The position numbers were made by a program, and so were the translations under genes. From the NCBI RefSeq assembly GCF_900176535.1, contig NZ_FWXT01000005.1, forward strand, positions 248,001 to 312,000: DNA of 64,000 bases, written 5' to 3'. Positions within the stretch are counted from its first letter, which is position 1; each line of letters begins with the position of its first letter. This document shows, piece after piece, positions 40,645 through 48,059 of this stretch. The notes beneath the pieces were generated by a model. That model was not told the DNA's origin, did not search any database, and saw only the letters and a program-made list of their open reading frames with translations. This stretch comes from Pedobacter africanus (lineage in GTDB: Bacteria; Bacteroidota; Bacteroidia; Sphingobacteriales; Sphingobacteriaceae).

Positions 40645-41445
40645 ATGAGCGCGCAATTAAACTTTGAAGTGCCAACAATGGCAGAAATGATAGCCAAAGG
40701 CGAAGAACCTGAGATCTTATTTTGGGTAGGCTGCGCCGGGAGTTATGATGAAAGGGCACAAAAAACCACACGCGACATCTGTAAGATATTACATCATGTA
40801 GGTTTAAAATATGCAGTACTTGGCACCGAAGAAAGCTGTACAGGCGATCCTGCAAAACGCGCAGGGAATGAATTCCTGTTCCAAATGCAGGCCATGACCA
40901 ATATCGAGGTGCTAAATGCTTACAACATAAAAAAAATAGTGACGGGCTGCCCGCACTGTTTCAACACCATAAAAAATGAATATCCTGGATTGGGTGGCAA
41001 CTATGAAGTTATCCACCATACACAGCTGATCCAGCAACTGATTAACGAAGGTAAACTGAAAGCCGAAGGCGGAGAAAGCTTTAAAGGCAAAAAGATCACC
41101 TATCATGATCCTTGCTACCTGGGCCGTGGCAACGATGTATATGAAGCGCCGCGTGCAGCGCTTGAAGCCCTTGACGCGCAACTAGTAGAAATGAAACGCT
41201 GCAAATCAAACGGCTTATGCTGTGGTGCCGGCGGCGCGCAAATGTTTAAAGAGCCTGAGAAAGGCAACAAGGACATCAATATCGAAAGAATTGAAGAGGC
41301 CCTGGAGACGCAGCCACAAGTAATTGCAGCATCCTGCCCTTTTTGTATGACTATGCTTAGGGATGGGGTAAAAATGAAAGAGCAGGAACAGCATATACAG
41401 GTGTTGGACATCGCAGAAATTACTGTAAAAGCAAATGGATTGTAA
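40645..41445 (+). CDS. CCG-domain (Fe-S)-binding oxidoreductase subunit
   Basis: A 266-residue soluble protein with two cysteine-rich CCG-type domains. The first runs from FWVGCAGSYDERA (about 28-40) to TGCPHCFNTIKNEYP, and the second from YHDPCYLGR to GLCCGAGGAQMF and AASCPFCMTML. These motifs bind the non-cubane 4Fe-4S cluster in heterodisulfide reductase HdrB/HdrD and cofactors in GlcF/LutA relatives. It is translated together with the upstream membrane dicluster protein and overlaps the following MBL-fold gene by 11 bp, so the three form an operon. Confidence 0.87.
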   Translation: MSAQLNFEVPTMAEMIAKGEEPEILFWVGCAGSYDERAQKTTRDICKILHHVGLKYAVLGTEESCTGDPAKRAGNEFLFQMQAMTNIEVLNAYNIKKIVTGCPHCFNTIKNEYPGLGGNYEVIHHTQLIQQLINEGKLKAEGGESFKGKKITYHDPCYLGRGNDVYEAPRAALEALDAQLVEMKRCKSNGLCCGAGGAQMFKEPEKGNKDINIERIEEALETQPQVIAASCPFCMTMLRDGVKMKEQEQHIQVLDIAEITVKANGL

Positions 41446-42232
41446 ACATCTCTTTATCGCATCTTTGAATTCCGGCAGCAACGGAAATTGCTATTATGTT
41501 GGGAACAACGAGGAAGCGATATTGGTTGATGCAGGCATTTCATGCAGGGAAACTGAAAGAAGAATGCTTCGCATAGGATTGTCTATGCAAAAGGTAAAAG
41601 CGATATTCATTTCTCATGAACATACAGACCATATTAAAGGCTTATGTACGCTTTCAGCCAAATACAATCTCCCGGTTTACATTAGTGTAGGTACTTTAGC
41701 AGCCTGCCGTTTCAGCATCAGACAAGATCTGATCAGGCATCTACACAACAATGAAACCATACAAATTGGCAGTTTAAGTGTGACCGGCTTTCTTAAAATA
41801 CATGATGCATCAGACCCCTACAGCTTTGTAATTAACCATGGGGAAACCAAAGTTGGTGTATTTACAGATATAGGTGAGGCCTGTGAACAGCTTGTATACC
41901 ATTTCAGGCAGTGTCATGCTGCTTTCCTGGAAGCCAATTATGACGATGCTCTTCTGGAAAAAAGTGCTTATCCTTACTTCCTTAAAAGACGAATTAGCGG
42001 AGGCAGGGGCCACCTATCCAATAAAAAAGCATTGGAACTCTTCAGCACTTTCAAACCTGCATTTATGAGCCATTTACTGCTCTCCCATTTATCTAAAGAT
42101 AACAATTGCCCCAATCTGGTGGCGGAACTGTTTACACAGCATGCCAATGGCACGGAAATCATTGTTGCCTCGAGAGATGAAGAAACACAGGTTTATACTA
42201 TTTTTGAACCAGCAGCTGTGCATTCATTTTAA
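41435..42232 (+). CDS. MBL-fold metallo-hydrolase (YycJ/WalJ-like)
   Basis: A 265-residue metallo-beta-lactamase-fold protein with the metal motif ISHEHTDHIKG (about 60-70, HxHxDH), an N-terminal SLNSGSNGNCYYVG strand-turn as in YycJ/WalJ-type nucleases, and later FTDIGE, LEANYD and SHLSKDN motifs carrying further metal ligands. YycJ-like proteins are 5'-exonucleases or hydrolases that are poorly characterised outside Bacillus. It starts 11 bp before the end of the CCG-domain gene. Its 3' end overlaps the convergent hypothetical gene by 35 bp. Confidence 0.85.
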   Translation: MDCKHLFIASLNSGSNGNCYYVGNNEEAILVDAGISCRETERRMLRIGLSMQKVKAIFISHEHTDHIKGLCTLSAKYNLPVYISVGTLAACRFSIRQDLIRHLHNNETIQIGSLSVTGFLKIHDASDPYSFVINHGETKVGVFTDIGEACEQLVYHFRQCHAAFLEANYDDALLEKSAYPYFLKRRISGGRGHLSNKKALELFSTFKPAFMSHLLLSHLSKDNNCPNLVAELFTQHANGTEIIVASRDEETQVYTIFEPAAVHSF

Positions 42233-42680
42233 GCAGCCGCTCTGAGAGATCAGAAAGGTCTTGGGGTTCTATATTTTTTAAAGGAATAACCATATAAGTG
42301 GCCATACTGTCTACATCCCCGCCATCTTTGTCTTTATAGGTTTGTACAATTACGTCCTCGCCCTTGGTCCGAAGGTATAACTTGCCATTCTTGTCTGTAC
42401 CATAATAGTCCAAAGCCCTAAATTTAACCAGATTGAATGAAAAATACTCTACTTTTCCGCTGGTAAAGTAACGTTTATACCTACAGAAGCCCGTGTTGGT
42501 AACATTTAATTCATAACGTTTAATTTGCTGATCTTCCTGTCCATTATCATAGTGTTCTGCAAGCTTTTTTTGAATATAAGCTGTCTGCTCGTCCAAAATT
42601 TCTGTACTAAATGCCATAAAAACCAGACAAAGCAGCAAAAGCAGGGACATTTTTAAGCTTAATGTAAACTTATTCATCAC
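42198..42680 (-). CDS. Secreted hypothetical protein
   Basis: A 160-residue protein with a long hydrophobic signal peptide (about 7-25, ending near AFST). The mature part is basic and acidic in turn, with aromatic-rich beta strands (GFCRYKRYFTSGKVEYFSFNLVKF, a stretch between about 64 and 87) and a TYMVIPLKNI strand near the end. I do not recognise a family. It overlaps the convergent MBL gene by 35 bp at the 3' ends and is divergent from the next small gene with a 47-bp gap. Periplasmic or outer-membrane-associated location is inferred from the signal peptide only. Confidence 0.7.
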   Translation of the reverse strand: MMNKFTLSLKMSLLLLLCLVFMAFSTEILDEQTAYIQKKLAEHYDNGQEDQQIKRYELNVTNTGFCRYKRYFTSGKVEYFSFNLVKFRALDYYGTDKNGKLYLRTKGEDVIVQTYKDKDGGDVDSMATYMVIPLKNIEPQDLSDLSERLLKMNAQLLVQK

Positions 42681-42727
42681 GTTAATAATTTAGCAGCATT
42701 AATTTAAATAAATTCCTAAATTTGAGT

Positions 42728-43207
42728 ATGAGTTTTTCTCCACAATCTAAAATATGGATATACCAAAGTAACCGAGCGTTCACAAACGCTGAGGTAATAG
42801 CTATTCAACAGAAATTAGATGCCTTTACCTCGCAGTGGAAAGCCCACGGCCATCAGTTGAAGGCTAAAGCTGAAATATTGCATAGCTTTTTTATTGTATT
42901 TACCGTTGATGAAGCAGCCGCAGGCGTAACCGGGTGTTCTATTGATTCTTCTGTTCGAGTAATCAAGGAAATTGAAAAGGAGTACAATGTAGATCTGTTT
43001 GACAGGTTTAATATTGCTTATAAAGTTGGGGACAAAGTTGTTGTAACCAACAAAGAAGACTTTGAAACGCTGGTAAACATTAAAGCAGTTGGCCCTAAGA
43101 CCATTGTTTTCAATAATCTGGTGCAAACCCGGGAAGAATTTGAGAACAAATGGGAAATGCCATTTGAACAAAGCTGGCATAGTAAGGTGTTTGCACACCT
43201 GCTGTAA
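42728..43207 (+). CDS. Conserved hypothetical protein, Bacteroidota-type
   Basis: A 159-residue cytosolic protein from ATG 42728; a TTG two codons upstream is in frame but less likely. It starts MSFSPQSKIWIYQSNRAFT and has alternating helix and strand with no metal or nucleotide motif. Homologues in databases are often labelled ABC transporter ATPase, but no Walker A, signature or Walker B motif is present, so that label should not be used. An exact TAnnTTTG element (TAAATTTG, 42717-42724) ends three bases before the ATG, which would make the mRNA leaderless or nearly so. Confidence 0.75.
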   Translation: MSFSPQSKIWIYQSNRAFTNAEVIAIQQKLDAFTSQWKAHGHQLKAKAEILHSFFIVFTVDEAAAGVTGCSIDSSVRVIKEIEKEYNVDLFDRFNIAYKVGDKVVVTNKEDFETLVNIKAVGPKTIVFNNLVQTREEFENKWEMPFEQSWHSKVFAHLL

Positions 43208-43225
43208 GCTCCAACCGGCAGCAAC

Positions 43226-44260
43226 CTATTTATAGATTTCAACTTCTATTTTACCATTTTCTGTAACCGATCCCCGGTACATACCAGCTGTATTAAAAGG
43301 CATAGCTATCCGGCCATTTTTGTCCAAAGCAATAATTCCTCCTTCTCCACCGAGCTTAGCCACCTTCTCTAATGCAAGCGCTGAGGCCTCAGCAACTGAA
43401 AGCCCCTTGTACTCCATCATTGCCGATACGTCGTGTGCTACTACACTTCTGATATAAAACTCTCCCCAGCCTGTACAGGAAATTGCGGCAGTTAGGTTAT
43501 TCGCATAGGTACCAGCCCCAATGATGGGAGAATCGCCTACCCTGCCATATTTTTTATTGGTCATTCCTCCGGTAGAAGTTCCCGCAGCAAGATTTCCCAT
43601 TTTATCCAAAGCCACCGCTCCTACTGTCCCAAACTTATTGTCCTTATAGGCGGCAACTTCTGTTCGTTGTGATTTTTTATTTCCATGGTCCAACACAGCT
43701 TTTGTAGAATCTTCTTTCAATGCCTTCTGTAAACCTTCCCAGCGTTCCCTGGTATAAAAATAAGCAGGGTCTACCAGCTCCAGGTTACATTGCCTTGCAA
43801 ATTTTTCAGCACCAAGACCAATCATCATCACATGCGATGACTTTTCCATCACTGCTCTTGCAGCACTGATCGGATTACGAATCGTTGTAACACCCGCGAT
43901 TGCCCCAGCTCCAAGGGTTTTCCCATCCATTATTGCGGCATCCAATTCATTTCTACCATCATGGGTAAAAACAGCTCCTTTGCCTGCATTAAACAGGGGT
44001 GAGTCTTCCAATACCCGAATGGCTGCTTCGACTGCATCCAGGCTTGTTTTTCCGCCTCTTATAACTTCATACCCTTTTTGCAGGGCTTTGGTTAACTGGG
44101 TCACATAAGCTGCCTCTTTTGCCGGATCCATATTCTTTTTAAGGATGGTACCCGCGCCTCCATGTATCACCAGTATATATTTATTTTTTTGCTGATCTTG
44201 TGCCATAGCCGTTCCACAAATGAAAAAAATGAAAATCAGTATGACTATTTTAGCTTTCAT
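43226..44260 (-). CDS. Isoaspartyl peptidase/L-asparaginase (Ntn hydrolase), secreted
   Basis: A 344-residue precursor of the plant-type asparaginase/isoaspartyl dipeptidase family. A signal peptide (about 1-20) indicates periplasmic location. The self-cleavage site is Gly211|Thr212 in KFGTVGAVALD, so Thr212 becomes the N-terminal nucleophile of the beta subunit. Substrate-binding stretches are YGRVGDSPIIGAGTYA and CTGWGEFYIRS. It removes L-isoaspartyl dipeptides and hydrolyses asparagine. It starts 58 bp after the mtgA stop on the same strand. A TATATTTA -7-like box lies just upstream, so it may have its own promoter. Confidence 0.92.
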   Translation of the reverse strand: MKAKIVILIFIFFICGTAMAQDQQKNKYILVIHGGAGTILKKNMDPAKEAAYVTQLTKALQKGYEVIRGGKTSLDAVEAAIRVLEDSPLFNAGKGAVFTHDGRNELDAAIMDGKTLGAGAIAGVTTIRNPISAARAVMEKSSHVMMIGLGAEKFARQCNLELVDPAYFYTRERWEGLQKALKEDSTKAVLDHGNKKSQRTEVAAYKDNKFGTVGAVALDKMGNLAAGTSTGGMTNKKYGRVGDSPIIGAGTYANNLTAAISCTGWGEFYIRSVVAHDVSAMMEYKGLSVAEASALALEKVAKLGGEGGIIALDKNGRIAMPFNTAGMYRGSVTENGKIEVEIYK

Positions 44261-44318
44261 TTTTAAATGAGATTTATTCTTCCCGCTCAGGATTAAATAT
44301 AAGTTTTTTTTGCTCCCG

Positions 44319-45044
44319 CTAAAAATCGAGTGGGCCTAGCCTTCTCATGTTCTTCAGGATCAGGTACTGACGGTGCTTGATATAACGTGTTGGCTTCTTA
44401 GGAGTCCATCTTCTCGGGTTTGGGAAACAAGCGGCAATCAGTGCAGCCTGTGAACGTGTCAATTTAGAACATGATTTACCGAAATAAGCCTGGGCAGCGG
44501 CCTCTGCACCATAAATTCCATCCCCCATTTCAATCACATTGAGGTAAACCTCCAAAATGCGTTCTTTGCTCCAAAGTAGTTCTATCAGCAGGGTAAAATA
44601 GGCTTCAAAACCTTTCCTGATCCAGGAACGACCCGGCCATAAAAACACATTTTTAGCAGTTTGTTGTGAAATAGTGCTGCCGCCTTTTATCTTTTTCCCT
44701 TTTTTATTGGTTTCAAAAGCTTTTTCTATGGCTTTCACATCAAAACCGATGTGTTTCAGGAAAAGCTGGTCTTCCGCCGAAACAGCGGCCCGTTTCATGT
44801 TATCGGACATATCTTCAAAATCGACCCAGGCTTTATCCATCCTGGCAGACTTACCATCCGCCTTACGTTCTATATTCCGTAATATCATCAGCAAAGTGAT
44901 GGGTGGATTGATAAAGCGATAAGCCAGCACCCAGAGCACGCTAACCAAGAGAAACCAGATAAATACCCTGGTTACAACAGACATTATTTTTTTAAACAGA
45001 GAGGGGCCGGCCTTCCTTTTAGTGGTCCGTTTACGTTTCGACAT
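44319..45044 (-). CDS. mtgA: Monofunctional biosynthetic peptidoglycan transglycosylase
   Basis: A 241-residue GT51 enzyme that polymerises lipid II into glycan strands without a transpeptidase domain. A basic N-terminus (MSKRKRTTKRK) is followed by one transmembrane anchor (about 23-43), then the GT51 domain with catalytic Glu91 in the motif SAEDQLFLKH, the GGSTISQQTAKNVFLWPGRS motif, and the second conserved Glu region in RILEVYLNVIEMGDGIYG. ATG 45044 is chosen because the upstream ATG at 45074 puts a hydrophobic segment before the basic tail and overlaps the terminator region. Confidence 0.93.
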   Translation of the reverse strand: MSKRKRTTKRKAGPSLFKKIMSVVTRVFIWFLLVSVLWVLAYRFINPPITLLMILRNIERKADGKSARMDKAWVDFEDMSDNMKRAAVSAEDQLFLKHIGFDVKAIEKAFETNKKGKKIKGGSTISQQTAKNVFLWPGRSWIRKGFEAYFTLLIELLWSKERILEVYLNVIEMGDGIYGAEAAAQAYFGKSCSKLTRSQAALIAACFPNPRRWTPKKPTRYIKHRQYLILKNMRRLGPLDF

Positions 45045-45075
45045 CGGCGCAAAGATAATAAAGATGATGGTCAAA

Positions 45076-45108
45076 AAAAAAGCGCCCCGGTTAAATGGGG
45101 CGCTTTTT
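45076..45108. terminator. Terminator after rplI
   Basis: AAAAAGCGCCCC, loop, GGGGCGCTTTTT: a GC-rich stem with A/T runs on both sides, between the rplI stop and mtgA start. It terminates the rpsF-rpsR-rplI operon. Confidence 0.85.
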
Positions 45109-45125
45109 ATATCCGTTAAAAAAGC

Positions 45126-45569
45126 CTATTCAGCTACAACTTCGAAAGGAACTTTAACTTTCACTTCTTTGTGCAAGTTCAAGTTAGCTACATATTCGCC
45201 AACAAATTTAGGTTCAGTTTCGAAAGTGATACGGCGACGGTCAACATCAAAACCTTTTTGTTTCAATGCATCAGCAATCATAATGGTATTTACAGCACCA
45301 AAAATTTTACCTGTCTCACCAGCTTTAGCACCGATAGATAATTTAACCTCAGTTAAACGCTCAGCAATGCCTTCTGCATCTTTCTTAATTTTATCTTGTT
45401 TAAAAGCAGCTTGTTTTAAGTTTTCTGCTAATACTTTTTTAGCTGAAGGAGTAGCCAGCTCACCAAATCCCTGAGGGATTAAGTAGTTACGGCCATATCC
45501 TGGCTTTACAGTAACGATATCGTCTTTTTCCCCTAGGGATTTGATATCTTGCTTTAAAATAATTTCCAT
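45126..45569 (-). CDS. rplI: 50S ribosomal protein L9
   Basis: A 147-residue L9: the compact N-terminal 23S-binding domain (MEIILKQDIKSLGEKDDIVTVKPGYGRNYLIPQG) followed by a long connecting helix (about 40-75) and the C-terminal domain. It is the last gene of the rpsF-rpsR-rplI operon, 10 bp after rpsR, followed by a strong terminator. Length and motifs are normal. Confidence 0.98.
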   Translation of the reverse strand: MEIILKQDIKSLGEKDDIVTVKPGYGRNYLIPQGFGELATPSAKKVLAENLKQAAFKQDKIKKDAEGIAERLTEVKLSIGAKAGETGKIFGAVNTIMIADALKQKGFDVDRRRITFETEPKFVGEYVANLNLHKEVKVKVPFEVVAE

Positions 45570-45579
45570 CTCTCAGCTC

Positions 45580-45843
45580 CTATTTTAATTGGTCAGCAAC
45601 AAAAGGTAACAAACCAATGTGACGTGCACGCTTTACCGCCTGAGCCACTTTACGTTGAAATTTCAATGAAGTACCGGTTAAACGGCGAGGTAAAATCTTA
45701 CCCTGGTCATTGATGAATTTTAACAGGAAGTTTGCGTCTTTGTAATCAATGTATTTAATCCCGTTTTTTCTGAAACGACAATATTTTTTTCTGTTATCGT
45801 CCACTTTTGGAGCAGTAACATATTGTATTTGATCTTTAGCCAT
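45580..45843 (-). CDS. rpsR: 30S ribosomal protein S18
   Basis: An 87-residue S18, with the typical KYCRFRKNGIKYIDYKD start and the conserved RRLTGTSLKFQRKVAQAVKRARHIGLLPF helix-basic C-terminus. It binds S6 as a heterodimer on 16S rRNA. Its ATG overlaps the rpsF stop (TAATG), so the two are translationally coupled. Confidence 0.98.
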   Translation of the reverse strand: MAKDQIQYVTAPKVDDNRKKYCRFRKNGIKYIDYKDANFLLKFINDQGKILPRRLTGTSLKFQRKVAQAVKRARHIGLLPFVADQLK

Positions 45844-46205
45844 TATCCTGCAACCTCCTCTTTCTTAGGTTTTTTGTTAAAAGCACCACTACGTTTTTTC
45901 TCATTATATGCAACCGCATGACGGTCTAATCTAATGGTAAGGAAACGCAATACACGCTCATCGCGCTTCAGCTCCAACTCCAACTTGTTAATTAATTCAC
46001 CTGAAGATTTGTATTCTGTTAGGTGGAAAAATCCGCTTGCTTTTTTTTCAATCGGATACGCTAATTTTCTCAAACCCCAATTGTCCTCTTGAACAATTTC
46101 GGCTCCGCTGTCAGCGATGATTTTGCTGAATTTGGCTATTGCCTCTTTCGCTACTTCTTCTGACAACAACGGGGTTAGAACGATAACAGTTTCGTACTGA
46201 TTCAT
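45843..46205 (-). CDS. rpsF: 30S ribosomal protein S6
   Basis: A 120-residue S6 with the ferredoxin-like fold: MNQYETVIVLTPLLSEE at the N-terminus, NWGLRKLAYPIEKKASGFF (about 63-81) and the conserved RDERVLRFLTIRLD strand. A C-terminal basic tail (KKRSGAFNKKPKKEE) is typical. It is first in the operon and coupled to rpsR by a one-base overlap. A full-consensus promoter and short hairpin leader precede it. Confidence 0.98.
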   Translation of the reverse strand: MNQYETVIVLTPLLSEEVAKEAIAKFSKIIADSGAEIVQEDNWGLRKLAYPIEKKASGFFHLTEYKSSGELINKLELELKRDERVLRFLTIRLDRHAVAYNEKKRSGAFNKKPKKEEVAG

Positions 46206-46242
46206 TGTTATTTATTTGTTTTTTTAATTTATCCGCCTGAAA

Positions 46243-46254
46243 CGCTCCCAAGCG
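46243..46254 (-). promoter_or_regulatory. 5'-leader hairpin of rpsF mRNA
   Basis: On the minus strand CGCT-TGGG-AGCG forms a small hairpin at the predicted 5' end of the mRNA, with a longer alternative CCGC...GCGG pairing downstream to about 46231. rpsF leaders in many bacteria bind the S6:S18 complex for autoregulation. Whether this is such an element needs a covariance-model search. Confidence 0.3.
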
Positions 46255-46259
46255 GGCTG

Positions 46260-46289
46260 CAAAAATAAGAATAATTTTCTAATAATCAA
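46260..46289 (-). promoter_or_regulatory. Promoter of rpsF-rpsR-rplI
   Basis: On the minus strand TTG (46287-46289), 19 bp, TATTTTTG (46260-46267): a perfect Bacteroidota promoter, with a leader of about 50 nt. Confidence 0.8.
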
Positions 46290-46355
46290 ATGTTTTAGTG
46301 CTTACAAAAGCACAGGCATCGAACATGTAGTTCCTGCTGCCGGCAGGCCACAAAT

Positions 46356-46384
46356 AAAAAAGGATTGTCTCCCAGAGACAATCC
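46356..46384 (-). terminator. Terminator after the secreted beta-sandwich gene
   Basis: GGATTGTCTC, 3-base loop, GAGACAATCC (46362-46384), followed on the minus strand by TTTTTT. It is a perfect 10-bp stem 22 bp after the stop of the gene at 46407. Confidence 0.85.
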
Positions 46385-46406
46385 CGCAAAAACATTTCTT
46401 TTCTGA

Positions 46407-47000
46407 CTAATACATTTGAACCGTTTCCCTGGATTCCTGTCTCTCAGATTTCACAACAAATGTCAATTCCGTTGCAAAAACCCTGTCAACATTAAATCTT
46501 TTGGGTGTTTTGAGTCCATTGTCAAATACCTTGTTGTACAAAGGCTCGTTATACCTGTCCAGGATCTGAACTTCTACCGGACCTGCGGGGGCATTTTTCA
46601 GATCTAAAGTGATCACGCCTTCTTCTCTGGTTAAAACCGGCTTAAACCGCTCTTCAACCACCGGTTCAGAAACCTTCGCCTGTGCGTTTTCAATAATAAC
46701 TTTATACTCCGCGGCCTTCAATTCGCTTACAAGCTTAAATGTATAGGTTCCGTCAGGAAGCTCCCTCAGGTTGTAAGTCCTGGTAGAAGTATTCTTCGTT
46801 TTGATGTTCTGTGTATACAGCAAATCACCATTTGCACTATAGATAGATAAATCAATAACCTGCGGCCCATCAATAAGAAAAGCAACTGACTTCTCGTTTA
46901 CATTTTTAACTTTTACCGAAAAATCAATATCTTTTGCTTGCAAAGCAGAGAAATTAAATACCAAAAATGCAGCAATCCCAATTTTTAATAAATTTTTCAT
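46407..47000 (-). CDS. Secreted beta-sandwich protein of unknown function
   Basis: A 197-residue protein with a signal peptide (about 1-22, ending LQAK). The mature part looks like two Ig/T9SS-tail-like beta-sandwich modules: the first (about 30-100) contains LSIYSANGDLLY and LRELPDGTYTFKL, and the second (about 115-190) has EVQILDRYNEPLYNKVF. These stretches resemble Por-secretion-system C-terminal domains, but the protein is short and has no catalytic domain. I do not know its function. It has a strong terminator and a TAATTTTG -7 box (47039-47046, minus), so it is probably well expressed. Confidence 0.7.
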   Translation of the reverse strand: MKNLLKIGIAAFLVFNFSALQAKDIDFSVKVKNVNEKSVAFLIDGPQVIDLSIYSANGDLLYTQNIKTKNTSTRTYNLRELPDGTYTFKLVSELKAAEYKVIIENAQAKVSEPVVEERFKPVLTREEGVITLDLKNAPAGPVEVQILDRYNEPLYNKVFDNGLKTPKRFNVDRVFATELTFVVKSERQESRETVQMY

Positions 47001-47038
47001 GATTAAAATGTTTAAAATTTAACAATTTCTTTATGCAA

Positions 47039-47046
47039 CAAAATTA
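47039..47046 (-). promoter_or_regulatory. -7 box of the secreted beta-sandwich gene
   Basis: TAATTTTG on the minus strand matches TAnnTTTG, 39 bp before the ATG at 47000. The -33 region has TTA rather than TTG. Confidence 0.45.
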
Positions 47047-47154
47047 ATCCGGATAAGACTGGTAATTGACTACTACATTCTCTGATTTATATGCTATATT
47101 AACAGCAAAAACATTTAATACTCAGCAAATTCAAATTTCAAGACAAAAAAGTAC

Positions 47155-48018
47155 ATGAAACCAACTTTCGAAATTATTGAACCCTCTTTTGGAAGCTCGT
47201 TTTATTATTCAAAATATGCAAGGGCACTCAACAACAAGGCACATTTATGGCATTACCACCCCGAAATTGAAATGGTATTTGTAAACGGAGGAAGCGGAAA
47301 GCGGCAGATTGGCAGTCATTTATCTTATTATACAGATGGAGACCTTATCCTGATTGGCAGCAATTTACCCCATTGCGGTTTTACAGATACCCATACCGGA
47401 AACAAAACGGAAACGGTAATTCAAATGCGGCCTGGATTCCTGGGTCATGACTTTTTAGACCTGCAGGAAACCAGGGGTATTACTGATTTGTTTAACAAAG
47501 CCAAGGGCGGCATTGCCTTTGGCGCTGAAACAAAAGCCAAGGTAGGCGGACACATTGAAAATATGAACGACCAGCAACCTTTTGAGCGACTCCTGAGCTT
47601 ATTACAGGTTTTAAAAGAACTGGAAAAAGCAGCCGACTATAAAATTTTAAATGCTTTGGGTTTCTCAATGGAAATGCAGGTTCAGGACAATGACAGGATC
47701 AGTATGGTTTTTAACTATATCAAAGATCATTTTCAGGAAGAGATCAACCTGCCTGCCGTAGCTGAAATGGCTAACATGACAGTGCCTTCTTTTTGCAGGT
47801 ATTTTAAAAAGATCACCAAAAAAACATTTACTCATTTTGTAAATGAGTACCGTATCGTACACGCTTCTAAACTTCTGGCCGAAAAACAAACCAGTATTGC
47901 AAATATTTGCTATGAAAGCGGCTTTAACAACTTTAGCCATTTCAATAAACTGTTTAAAGAATTTAATGGCAAAAGTGCTTCGCAGTACAGAAAGGAATTT
48001 TCAACATTCCATTCTTAA
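47155..48018 (+). CDS. AraC-family transcriptional regulator (cupin sensor)
   Basis: A 287-residue regulator. The N-terminal cupin-like sensor (about 15-110: LWHYHPEIEMVFVNGGSGKRQIG, read as HYHPEIE plus GSGKRQIG, then DLILIGSNLPHCG) is typical of sugar-responsive AraC proteins, and the C-terminal double HTH (about 185-285) has VAEMANMTVPSFCRYFKK and ICYESGFNNFSHFNKLFK. It lies 42 bp upstream of dnaX but is not functionally related to it. The likely effector is a sugar, given the cupin type; the target genes are unknown. Confidence 0.92.
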   Translation: MKPTFEIIEPSFGSSFYYSKYARALNNKAHLWHYHPEIEMVFVNGGSGKRQIGSHLSYYTDGDLILIGSNLPHCGFTDTHTGNKTETVIQMRPGFLGHDFLDLQETRGITDLFNKAKGGIAFGAETKAKVGGHIENMNDQQPFERLLSLLQVLKELEKAADYKILNALGFSMEMQVQDNDRISMVFNYIKDHFQEEINLPAVAEMANMTVPSFCRYFKKITKKTFTHFVNEYRIVHASKLLAEKQTSIANICYESGFNNFSHFNKLFKEFNGKSASQYRKEFSTFHS

Positions 48019-48059
48019 CGCCTCCCAAGCTCAACAAAAATTCCTATTTTCGTTGCCGA

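Noticed and set aside
42728..43207. Annotation as ABC transporter ATPase
   Set aside because: No Walker A, Walker B or ABC signature is present. The label used for relatives is not supported by the sequence.
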